Below the pieces are notes generated by a model. It was not told the origin of the DNA. It worked only from the letters and a program-made list of their open reading frames with translations, and searched no databases. From Firmicutes bacterium UBA5774 (lineage in GTDB: Bacteria; Bacillota; Clostridia; Peptostreptococcales; Anaerovoracaceae), in assembly GCA_002418625.1 (NCBI GenBank), contig DIEM01000068.1, forward strand, positions 121,902 to 157,974: a stretch of 36,073 nt of DNA. Reading direction: 5' to 3'. Both the position numbers and the translations under genes were made by a program. Shown one piece after another: positions 16,393 to 23,334 of the stretch; positions within the stretch are counted from its first letter, which is position 1; each line of letters opens with the position of its first letter.

Positions 16393-18258
16393 ATGATAAA
16401 ATTGGACAAATTGGATGAATTGCTGATACAGGTCGAGAAGCCCGCCCGTTATACCGGCGGTGAGCTGAATTCCATAAAAAAGAGCTTTGGTGACGGAAGA
16501 GACCAATTCCGAACGAGGTTTGTATTTGCTTTTCCGGATACATACGAAATAGGCATGTCGTATTTGGGGCTTCAGATCATTTATGCGCTTCTGAATGATG
16601 TGGAGGGAGTCTATTGCGAACGTGTTTTTGCGCCGGCAACCGATATGGAGGAGAAAATGCGTGAAAACAAAGTGCCTTTATTCACGCTCGAAACAAAAAC
16701 ACCTGTATCTGAAGCTGATATAGTCGGATTTACCCTTCAGTATGAATTATCTTATACCAATGTTCTGAATATGCTGGACCTATCGGGAATACCGCTGTTT
16801 TCCAAAGAGCGGAATGAAAGCCACCCGTTTGTCGCTGCCGGGGGTCCATGTGTTTTCAATCCGGAACCCATGTCGGGTTTTATCGATTTTTTCATGATAG
16901 GAGACGGGGAAGATCTCTTGAAGGAGGTTGTTTGTAAACATCTTGAATGGAAAGGCAGCGGCAGGGGCAGAAATGACTTTCTCGCGTCAATAGCCGAGTT
17001 GGAAGGTGTTTATGTCCCTGCTTTCTATGAAGTTTCATACGATGACAACGGCAGTATCATAAAATACAGCAAAACAGACACACATGCGCCTGAAAGAGTT
17101 CGTAAAAGGGTTGTTTCGGACCTTGACGCAGCTCCTTTCCCAAGTGCTACGATCGTGCCCTTCATAGAGACGGTCCACAACAGAGCTGTCGTTGAAATAT
17201 TCCGCGGCTGTATAAGAGGGTGCAGATTCTGCCAGGCAGGCATGATCTATAGGCCTGTCAGGGAGCGCAAAGCAGGGAATATCAAGAAAATTGCTTCAAG
17301 TCAGCTGAAAAAAACCGGGTATGACGAATTGTCGATACTATCCCTTTCGACCAGTGATTACAGTGGCATAGAAGAACTCGTAACCGACCTGATGAAAACC
17401 TGCAGGGAAAACGATGCTGCGCTTTCGCTTCCAAGCCTTAGGCTGGATTCGTTTTCCATACGGGTGCTCGAGGAAATACAAGGCTATAGGAAAACCGGAC
17501 TTACATTTGCGCCGGAAGCTGGCACCCAGCGTCTTCGGGACGTTATAAACAAATCCATAACGGATGAAAACATATATACGGCTATAGAACAGGCTTCCGA
17601 ACTCGGCTGGTTCAATTTTAAATTTTACTTCATGATAGGGCTTCCAACCGAAACAGATACGGATCTTGATGGCATTGTCGAAATCGCTTATAATACAGCG
17701 CAGATCCTAAGAAAACATAAAACACGAAGCGGAAGGTCCAATGTCACAATCAGCGTCTCAAATTTCGTACCGAAGCCGCATACTCCTTTTCAATGGTTTC
17801 CGCAAAGCAGCCGCAGCGAATTCGACCGAAAGCATTGGTATCTTAAAGACAAATTGAAAAATATGAAAAATGTCACATTCAGCTATCATGGCACAGAATC
17901 AAGCTATATTGAAGCAGTACTCGCCAGAGGAGACAGGAGGTCTGGAAAAGCTATTTTCGAGGCTTGGCGGAAGGGATGTAAATTTGATGGGTGGCGTGAA
18001 CATTTCAATTTTGACCGCTGGATCGAAGCATTCAAGTGCGCCGGCCTGGATCCCGACAGCTTCGCGATGGCGTCTCCGGGCTACGATGACGTCTTACCCT
18101 GGGATATCATAGATTCCGGAGTCACAAAGAAATTTTTGATCAGTGAGAACGAAAAATCTCTTAAAGGGAATCAGACGCCTAATTGCAGGTCAGCCTGCAG
18201 CGGCTGTGGTATAACGGCCCATTATGAATGCGATCTTTCGGCGGGTGATGTGAAATGA
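16393..18258 (+). CDS. TIGR03960-family B12-binding-like radical SAM protein
   Basis: A 621-residue radical SAM protein. Residues from about 40 to 190 resemble a cobalamin-binding-type fold (FAFPDTYEIGMSYLGLQI, ADIVGFTLQYELSYTNVLNM, AAGGPCVFNPEPM). The radical SAM iron-sulfur motif is Cys273-x3-Cys277-x2-Cys280 in FRGCIRGCRFC. Other conserved blocks are FAPEAGTQRLRDVINK and FYFMIGLPTETD. The C-terminus adds a cysteine cluster (CRSACSGCG). I recognise the family but know no proven reaction for it. The start at 16393 follows AAAGGA. It overlaps the DUF2344 gene by four bases; the two families regularly occur together. In many genomes rng, rplU and rpmA come next, but here they do not. Confidence 0.88.
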   Translation: MIKLDKLDELLIQVEKPARYTGGELNSIKKSFGDGRDQFRTRFVFAFPDTYEIGMSYLGLQIIYALLNDVEGVYCERVFAPATDMEEKMRENKVPLFTLETKTPVSEADIVGFTLQYELSYTNVLNMLDLSGIPLFSKERNESHPFVAAGGPCVFNPEPMSGFIDFFMIGDGEDLLKEVVCKHLEWKGSGRGRNDFLASIAELEGVYVPAFYEVSYDDNGSIIKYSKTDTHAPERVRKRVVSDLDAAPFPSATIVPFIETVHNRAVVEIFRGCIRGCRFCQAGMIYRPVRERKAGNIKKIASSQLKKTGYDELSILSLSTSDYSGIEELVTDLMKTCRENDAALSLPSLRLDSFSIRVLEEIQGYRKTGLTFAPEAGTQRLRDVINKSITDENIYTAIEQASELGWFNFKFYFMIGLPTETDTDLDGIVEIAYNTAQILRKHKTRSGRSNVTISVSNFVPKPHTPFQWFPQSSRSEFDRKHWYLKDKLKNMKNVTFSYHGTESSYIEAVLARGDRRSGKAIFEAWRKGCKFDGWREHFNFDRWIEAFKCAGLDPDSFAMASPGYDDVLPWDIIDSGVTKKFLISENEKSLKGNQTPNCRSACSGCGITAHYECDLSAGDVK

Positions 18259-18950
18259 ACAGATATATCATAAAATTTTCCAAGGGCGGATACTTGAAAT
18301 ACATATCTCATCTCGACTTGATGCGACTGTTCGACCGCACATTGAAAAGATCCGGAATCCAACTGACGTATTCGAAAGGCTTCAATCCTCATCCTAAAAT
18401 GAGCATTGCCCAGCCGCTGTCCCTGGGATTCAGCAGCATAGGAGAATATCTGGAAATTGAAACGACCATGCTCTTGGAACCTGAAACCATCAAGGAACTG
18501 CTTAATAAAAACCTGCCGGAGGGAATTTCTATATTAAGATGCGGAAAAGCGCCGATGACATCCAAAACGCTTGCGTCTTCCGTTGAATACGGCAGATATG
18601 AGGCTGTTGTTCCACTGGATGGATCCGGAATCGTGCCGCAAATCGAAAGCTACCTGAATCAGCGTTCGATCGTTATGACCAGGCATCAAAAAAAGACAGG
18701 CAAGGATATCGCGGTCGATATCAGGCCTCTGATTCGAGAATTCGCCTGCACAGTGACCGATGATCGTCTGATTATGGACATGGTCATCGCCACAGGCAGT
18801 GCTTCCAATCTTAATCCGGAACTTCTCGTATCCTCATTTTTAAACTACCATGATCTTGCGCCGGATAAGTTCCGTCATGCAATCACTAGAATAGATCTAT
18901 ATTATACAAAAGATGGCATCTTATTATCACTGGATAGTTTTATATTGTAG
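18255..18950 (+). CDS. TIGR03936-family (DUF2344) protein
   Basis: A 231-residue protein with the family's N-terminal signature: YIIKFSKGGYLKYISHLDLMR, then LTYSKGFNPHPKMSIAQPLSLG. It starts in an ATGA overlap with the radical SAM gene, so the pair is translationally coupled and the products probably act together. The C-terminal half (about residues 110-231) is less conserved. Its biochemical role is not known to me; in some organisms the two families are fused. The 252 bases that follow contain a strong terminator at 19059-19092, a weak hairpin near 18968-19006, and no gene. Confidence 0.85.
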   Translation: MNRYIIKFSKGGYLKYISHLDLMRLFDRTLKRSGIQLTYSKGFNPHPKMSIAQPLSLGFSSIGEYLEIETTMLLEPETIKELLNKNLPEGISILRCGKAPMTSKTLASSVEYGRYEAVVPLDGSGIVPQIESYLNQRSIVMTRHQKKTGKDIAVDIRPLIREFACTVTDDRLIMDMVIATGSASNLNPELLVSSFLNYHDLAPDKFRHAITRIDLYYTKDGILLSLDSFIL

Positions 18951-19058
18951 AAAATGTCAGGCGAAGACGCCGAGGCTGCTTAAGATCAAATATGACAGCA
19001 TCGGCACTTCAGACTTGACCACACTATTTTAACCGATAAAGGAAATTGAAAGAACAGC

Positions 19059-19092
19059 AAGCCTCATCCGTTACCTCGGGTGAGGCTTTTTA
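19059..19092 (+). terminator. Strong intrinsic terminator
   Basis: An 11-bp stem with one G-T pair (19060-19070 with 19077-19087) closes a six-base loop TTACCT and is followed by TTTTTAT. It ends the radical SAM/DUF2344 transcript. Confidence 0.92.
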
Positions 19093-19123
19093 TGCACATA
19101 AAAAGTAAATAAATGGAAGCATT

Positions 19124-19145
19124 TAATGTCGTTTGATTGACATTA
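19124..19145. promoter_or_regulatory. Inverted repeat over the comEA -35 region
   Basis: TAATGTC and GACATTA form a perfect 7-bp inverted repeat with an 8-base spacer. TTGACA at 19137-19142 overlaps the right arm. A further ACATTA follows at 19151-19156. The matching -10 is poor (GGTAAT at 15 bases or TAATCT at 17). This has the look of an operator on a regulated promoter, about 60 bases before the comEA start. Confidence 0.4.
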
Positions 19146-19202
19146 TTTTACATTAATGGTAATCTGTAGCCAATCAGTCAGCGACTAAGGAAGGAACTTT
19201 AT

Positions 19203-19820
19203 TTGAAATTTAAAATCATAGCCGGAATACTGCTGCTTACTATTACTGCTTTCATCTATCTGCAGGAAAACAAAGATTTCTATTCAGATAAATTTCTGAT
19301 CTCGGAAGGAGGGGTAATCAAAGAAGGGGCGTTTTCCACGGAGCAAACTGGCGACGACTTACAGAGCGAAGCTAATGATCATGGAGCAGAACGCGTTGAT
19401 CAGGCATTGGAAATCATTGTCGATGTTGATGGGTCGGTTCAAAAGCCCGGGATCGTAAAACTGCCTCAAAATAGTCGCATTTACGAAGCCATCGACGCCG
19501 CAGGAGGGCTTCGGTCAACTGCGGACACCTCATCTGTCAATCTGGCTGCAGTAATGACGGACGGTGAAAAAATCTATATACCTGATAAATCAGAAGCAGC
19601 TGTCATACCGGCTTTAAAGGCTAAATCGCTGATTAATATCAATACGGCCGATTCGCTGACATTACAAAAAATCAGCGGAATAGGGCCATCGACGGCGGAG
19701 AAAATCATCGAACACCGCACACAATACGGTAAATTCAGGAAGATAGAGGATATCAAAAATGTTTCAGGAATCGGTGATAAGACATTTGAAAAATTTAAGA
19801 CGCAAATTTGCGTCAATTAA
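19203..19820 (+). CDS. comEA: ComEA-like helix-hairpin-helix DNA-binding protein
   Basis: A 205-residue membrane-anchored protein. Residues 3-19 form one N-terminal membrane helix. After a polar spacer comes an SLBB domain (about 70-130: IIVDVDGSVQKPGIVKLP, IYEAIDAAGGL, DGEKIYIPD). Two helix-hairpin-helix motifs occupy the last 65 residues (LININTADSLTLQKISGIGPSTAEKII and NVSGIGDKTFEKF), which in ComEA bind incoming DNA during transformation. The start is TTG at 19203 behind AAGGAAGGAAC. The DNA channel gene comEC, often next to comEA, is absent here; the following gene is a Spo0A-domain regulator 29 bases on. Some comEA-like genes occur in non-transformable bacteria, so competence is not proven. 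Confidence 0.9.
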   Translation: MKFKIIAGILLLTITAFIYLQENKDFYSDKFLISEGGVIKEGAFSTEQTGDDLQSEANDHGAERVDQALEIIVDVDGSVQKPGIVKLPQNSRIYEAIDAAGGLRSTADTSSVNLAAVMTDGEKIYIPDKSEAAVIPALKAKSLININTADSLTLQKISGIGPSTAEKIIEHRTQYGKFRKIEDIKNVSGIGDKTFEKFKTQICVN

Positions 19821-19849
19821 CCAGGGGAAATTTAAAAAGAGGGGTGCAA

Positions 19850-20203
19850 ATGGAAAAGGAAATAATGGTCTATATCAGCAGGATCGGCATATCTGCGCGC
19901 GTAAAAGGTTTCAAATACCTCACAGATGGGATTGAGATGGTCATTGAGGACAGCGATATATTGGAAGCCGTGACGAAAGAATTATATCCTGCAATCGCCA
20001 AAAAGAACAACACTTCAATCGCGAGCGTTGAAAAAGCCATCAGACATGCCATCAGAAATGCATGGATCAACGGCTATTTTGAAGCGATGGAGAATCATTT
20101 TAATTCTAAGCGCTATAAAGCGACAAAGAAGCCGACAAACAGCGAGTTTATCGCCTATGTCGCCAACAGGCTGCGATTCAGCAGAAAACCTTTATTGAGT
20201 TGA
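19850..20203 (+). CDS. Stand-alone Spo0A C-terminal (effector) domain protein
   Basis: A 117-residue protein matching only the DNA-binding half of Spo0A, the sporulation master regulator. Visible blocks are GISARVKGFKYLTDGIEMV (14-32), LYPAIAKKNNTS (45-56), the recognition-helix region SVEKAIRHAIRNAW (59-72), and KPTNSEFIAYVANRL (94-108). There is no receiver domain and no phosphorylatable aspartate. The frame extends 42 bases upstream, but GAGGGG at 19840-19845 fixes ATG 19850. Such a protein could bind 0A-box-like sites constitutively or compete with full Spo0A. It follows comEA by 29 bases and precedes a terminator, so the two genes may share a transcript. Function is inferred from the domain only. 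Confidence 0.88.
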   Translation: MEKEIMVYISRIGISARVKGFKYLTDGIEMVIEDSDILEAVTKELYPAIAKKNNTSIASVEKAIRHAIRNAWINGYFEAMENHFNSKRYKATKKPTNSEFIAYVANRLRFSRKPLLS

Positions 20204-20228
20204 AATCAGAATAAAGTTGTGATATTAT
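20200..20228 (+). promoter_or_regulatory. Candidate promoter for the DUF896 gene
   Basis: TTGAAA at 20200-20205 overlaps the preceding stop codon, and TATTAT at 20223-20228 follows after 17 bases. The start point would fall near 20235, inside the hairpin at 20231-20269. Transcripts from here would lack part of the outer stem. Confidence 0.5.
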
Positions 20229-20230
20229 AC

Positions 20231-20274
20231 ATGTGCTGCAAATCGGACAAAGCCGGTTTGACGGCACATTTTTA
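20231..20274 (+). terminator. Intrinsic terminator after the Spo0A-domain gene
   Basis: An outer stem ATGTGC/GCACAT and inner stem AAATCGG/CCGGTTT (one T-G pair) with loop ACAAAG are nearly continuous and followed by TTTTTATT. It lies before, not after, the DUF896 ribosome binding site, so it separates that gene from comEA. Confidence 0.85.
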
Positions 20275-20295
20275 TTGGGATATGGAGATTAAATC

Positions 20296-20496
20296 ATGCT
20301 GGAAGCAGAAAAAATAGAACGAATCAATTTTTTGGCAAAAAAATCGAAAACCGAAGGTCTTACTGAGGCAGAAAAGGCGGAGCAGGCCGTTCTTCGCGAA
20401 GAATACTTGTGTAGTTTTCGCGAAAATTTTAAAAGTCAGCTAGATCGCATCAAATTTGTAGAAGATGTCGACAAAGCAGATGAAAGCAAAAATTAA
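20296..20496 (+). CDS. DUF896 (YnzC/UPF0291) family small protein
   Basis: A 66-residue protein with the DUF896 pattern: KIERINFLAKKSKTEGLTEAE, then a conserved LREEYLCSFRENFKSQLD and a variable acidic tail. The fold is a helical hairpin with no known catalytic role. In Bacillus the homolog ynzC sits with the SOS gene yneA; here the YneA-like gene is about 10 kb away and I find no LexA box near this gene. Translation would start from TATGGAGATT before ATG 20296. Confidence 0.9.
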   Translation: MLEAEKIERINFLAKKSKTEGLTEAEKAEQAVLREEYLCSFRENFKSQLDRIKFVEDVDKADESKN

Positions 20497-20527
20497 TGGC
20501 CTTTTGACTCATTCGATCAATACATTC

Positions 20528-20565
20528 CGTTTTTTACGTTTCAATTCGTTTTTTGCGTTTCAATT
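20528..20565 (+). repeat. Tandem 19-bp direct repeat upstream of the cysteine desulfurase gene
   Basis: Two head-to-tail copies, cgttttttacgtttcaatt (20528-20546) and cgttttttgcgtttcaatt (20547-20565), differ at one base. They end 14 bases before the -10 hexamer at 20580 and cover the -35 position. They may be paired operator sites for a regulator of the operon, or simple duplicated promoter DNA. Confidence 0.85.
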
Positions 20566-20576
20566 TAACATATTGT

Positions 20577-20585
20577 TGGTATAAT
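20577..20585 (+). promoter_or_regulatory. Extended -10 promoter of the iscS-nifU-mnmA operon
   Basis: TGGTATAAT is a perfect extended -10 (TGn-TATAAT). The -35 position at 17 bases (GTTTCA) is poor and lies inside the tandem repeat, so activator or repressor control is plausible. The leader to ATG 20624 is about 30 bases. Confidence 0.7.
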
Positions 20586-20623
20586 TTAACGGTGACATCA
20601 ACGAACCGGAAGGAGATCATAAT

Positions 20624-21793
20624 ATGCGCGAAGTTTATCTGGATTATTCAGCGACAACACCGGTCAAAAAAGAGGTTTTGGATGCTATGCTGCCTTATTT
20701 TACAGAAAAATTCGGCAACCCGTCCAGCTTGTATCGAACAGGCACTGACTCAAAGGATGCGATAACGGCTGCCAGGCGTCAAATCGCGGATCTGATCGGC
20801 GCACATGAACGAGAGATATATTTCACCTCGGGCGGAACTGAAGCTGACAACTGGGCAATCCTGTCCTCTGCCAAAGCCAGGCTGAAAAAAGGTAATCATA
20901 TAATAACGTCAGCCATCGAGCATCATGCTATTCTGCACACGTGCGAATATCTTGAAAAGAATGGATATGAAGTGACCTATCTTCCTGTCGACCACAACGG
21001 TCAGATCGATTTGCAAGAACTTGAAGCATCGATCAATGACCGTACAACACTTATTTCGATCATGTATGCAAACAATGAGGTCGGCAGCATTCAACCAATC
21101 AAGGCGATAGCGGATATTGCCAAGAAACATGATCTGCTTTTTCACACGGATGCAGTTCAGGCCTTGGGAAATATGGCGATCAATGTCAAGGAGCTCGGCG
21201 TCGACATGATGTCGCTTTCAGCTCATAAAATTTATGGACCCAAGGGCATCGGCGCTTTATATATCCGCAAAGGCCTTATGATTCCGAACCTCCTTCATGG
21301 AGGCGCACAGGAAAACAATAAAAGGGCCGGGACTGAGAATCTGACTGGTATTATTGGATTTGGAAAAGCGGCTGAATTGGCCGGACGGGATATTGAGAAC
21401 CATATAAAGAACATTTCGAAACTTAGGGATTATTTCATCAATGAACTCTTTGACAAGATCGACGGACTTGAAATCAACGGGGGCATGGATTCGAGACTGC
21501 CGGGCAATGTAAATATAGCATTTCAGGGGGTAGAGGGCGAAGCGCTGCTGCTGTACATGGATGTGAGAGGCATTTCCGCATCTACGGGATCCGCCTGCTC
21601 GTCGGCTACATTTTCGGCTTCACATGTGCTAAAAGCTTTAGGCCATCCACTTGAACGCGTTTATTGCTCTATCAGATTCACTGTAGGCGATTTCACGACC
21701 AGAGAAGATATCGATTATGTCGTCGCCGAATTAGTGGCCATGGTAAATAAATTCAGAGCGTTTTCACCGCTTTATGAAAAGAAAGGATCGTGA
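20624..21793 (+). CDS. iscS: Cysteine desulfurase (IscS/NifS family)
   Basis: A 389-residue PLP enzyme that takes sulfur from cysteine and carries it as a persulfide. Key regions are FTSGGTEADNWAI, EHHAILHTCEY, NEVGSIQPI, HTDAVQALG, and the PLP lysine in SLSAHKIYGPKG (about residue 200). The persulfide cysteine is in the loop STGSACSS (near 325), in the group I (IscS/NifS) arrangement. The start at 20624 follows GGAAGGAGA. The scaffold gene nifU and the thiolation enzyme mnmA follow, so sulfur probably flows to both Fe-S clusters and tRNA thiouridine. No IscR/Rrf2 regulator gene is next to it. Confidence 0.95.
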   Translation: MREVYLDYSATTPVKKEVLDAMLPYFTEKFGNPSSLYRTGTDSKDAITAARRQIADLIGAHEREIYFTSGGTEADNWAILSSAKARLKKGNHIITSAIEHHAILHTCEYLEKNGYEVTYLPVDHNGQIDLQELEASINDRTTLISIMYANNEVGSIQPIKAIADIAKKHDLLFHTDAVQALGNMAINVKELGVDMMSLSAHKIYGPKGIGALYIRKGLMIPNLLHGGAQENNKRAGTENLTGIIGFGKAAELAGRDIENHIKNISKLRDYFINELFDKIDGLEINGGMDSRLPGNVNIAFQGVEGEALLLYMDVRGISASTGSACSSATFSASHVLKALGHPLERVYCSIRFTVGDFTTREDIDYVVAELVAMVNKFRAFSPLYEKKGS

Positions 21794-21797
21794 AATT

Positions 21798-22247
21798 ATG
21801 GGAATGTACAACGATAAAGTTATGGAGCATTTTATGAATCCACATAACGCCGGAGAAATGGAGAATCCAGATGCTGTAGGAGTTTATGGCAGCCCCGTTT
21901 GCGGCGATATGATGCAGATATCGTTAAAAGTCGTGGATGGCGTTATAGAAGATGTGAAATTCAAGACATTCGGATGCGGTTCCGCTATAGCTTCGTCGAG
22001 CGTGGCAACGGACATGGTCAAGGGAAAAACACTTGAAGAAGCGCTTGTTTTGACAAACAAGGATTTTGTTGAAGAACTCGGCGGGCTTCCCGGAGCGAAG
22101 CTGCATTGTTCCGTACTTGCGGAACAGGCAATCAAGCTAGCGATATATAATTACGCCAAAGAGCATGATATCTATCTTGAAGCGCTGAAGGATTTTGACC
22201 CCGATGCTGAATTTGATGAGGATCACGATGGCGATACCTGCGGCTGA
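21798..22247 (+). CDS. nifU: NifU-like iron-sulfur cluster scaffold protein
   Basis: A 149-residue IscU/NifU N-terminal type scaffold with the three cluster-ligand cysteines: GSPVCGDMM, KTFGCGSAIASSS and LHCSVLAEQA. The C-terminus adds a very acidic tail (about 130-149, Asp/Glu-rich) ending in a single Cys-Gly. GAAAGGA at 21781-21787 suits ATG 21798; an in-frame ATG at 21774 lies within the desulfurase gene and another at 21804 is too far from that site. The gene begins four bases after iscS and overlaps mnmA by 20 bases. It assembles clusters with sulfur from the upstream enzyme. Confidence 0.93.
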   Translation: MGMYNDKVMEHFMNPHNAGEMENPDAVGVYGSPVCGDMMQISLKVVDGVIEDVKFKTFGCGSAIASSSVATDMVKGKTLEEALVLTNKDFVEELGGLPGAKLHCSVLAEQAIKLAIYNYAKEHDIYLEALKDFDPDAEFDEDHDGDTCG

Positions 22248-23334
22248 TTTGAAAAAGAACAGAGTTTTACTGGGATTAAGCGGCGGAGTCGACAGCACCG
22301 CCGCCGCTTTTTTATTGCAGGAAAGAGGCTATGAAGTCATAGGCTTCTTTTTTGATGTGCTCGGTGACCGGAATCAGGCTTCATCGGCAGAAGCGGCAGC
22401 CAATGCGCTTGGAATCGATTTTATCTATAAAAATGCTGCCGAGGAATTCAAGAAAATCATCATTGATCACTTTTGTGCCGAATACATCGGGGGAAGAACT
22501 CCGAATCCCTGCGTGAACTGCAATCCGCTGATCAAGTTCAAACTGATGCTCGAAGCGGCAGATCAGCGCGGTGCATACCATATCGCGACAGGGCACTATG
22601 CAAGGGTGCGATATGTGGATGCCATCTCCCGTTATGCTGTCTTCAAAGGCGCCAGCGCTCTCAAAGATCAATCCTACATGCTTTATGCACTGGGGCAGGA
22701 TGTATTGAGCAGAGTGTTGTTCCCGCTTGGGGACATAAAGGAAAAAGAGGAGGTCAGGAAGCTCCTCCGGGCTGAAAACATTCGGAATTCCGAGGCAAAA
22801 GACAGCCAGGAAATCTGTTTTATCAAAGATAATGATTATGTGAAATTTATTAAAGCACAAGAATGGAATTCCGCCGGAGGGCGCTTTGTTGATAAAAAGG
22901 GCAATACCTTGGGGACACACCAAGGCGTCATGAATTATACGGTCGGACAGCGAAAAGGACTGGGCGTTACATTCGGAAAGCCTAAATACGTCATTAAATT
23001 GAATGCCGAAGATAACACCGTCGTTCTCGGTGACGAATCTGATTTATTTAGCATAGAGGTTTATTCAAGATGCAATCTTGATAATTTCGCGATCGCGGAT
23101 ACTTCCGAATTGCGTGCAGGACTGGAAATAAAAGCAAAAATCAGATACGCCGCAAAGGAAGCCCCGGCGGTCATCAGCCTGGTTGAAGTCAATGCCGTCG
23201 GAAATAGCGGTGCGACAATCCGATCTGTTTTCAAGGAGCCGCAGAGAGCCGCTACACCAGGACAGTCCATTGTATTTTACATTGACGACATGCTGCTTGG
23301 CGGAGGTGTCATCGAATATGCGGTACCGCGTTAA
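22228..23334 (+). CDS. mnmA: tRNA-specific 2-thiouridylase
   Basis: A 368-residue ATP-dependent enzyme that thiolates uridine 34 of Lys, Glu and Gln tRNAs. Residues 18-25 hold the PP-loop LSGGVDST. The first catalytic Cys is in NPCVNCNPLIKF, the second (persulfide) in DSQEICFIKD. IATGHYARV and NYTVGQRKGLG are family blocks, and the C-terminal beta domain is present. The sequence is somewhat divergent: FFFDVLGD replaces the usual region after the first beta strand, so it may be one of two MnmA paralogs. GAGGA five bases before ATG 22228 favours this start over upstream in-frame ATGs. The stop overlaps the convergent aldo/keto reductase gene by four bases. Being in one operon with iscS suggests a dedicated sulfur relay. 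Confidence 0.93.
   Translation: MAIPAADLKKNRVLLGLSGGVDSTAAAFLLQERGYEVIGFFFDVLGDRNQASSAEAAANALGIDFIYKNAAEEFKKIIIDHFCAEYIGGRTPNPCVNCNPLIKFKLMLEAADQRGAYHIATGHYARVRYVDAISRYAVFKGASALKDQSYMLYALGQDVLSRVLFPLGDIKEKEEVRKLLRAENIRNSEAKDSQEICFIKDNDYVKFIKAQEWNSAGGRFVDKKGNTLGTHQGVMNYTVGQRKGLGVTFGKPKYVIKLNAEDNTVVLGDESDLFSIEVYSRCNLDNFAIADTSELRAGLEIKAKIRYAAKEAPAVISLVEVNAVGNSGATIRSVFKEPQRAATPGQSIVFYIDDMLLGGGVIEYAVPR

Noticed and set aside
20528..20565. The tandem 19-bp repeats as a CRISPR fragment.
   Set aside because: The two copies are directly adjacent with no spacer and no cas gene is present.
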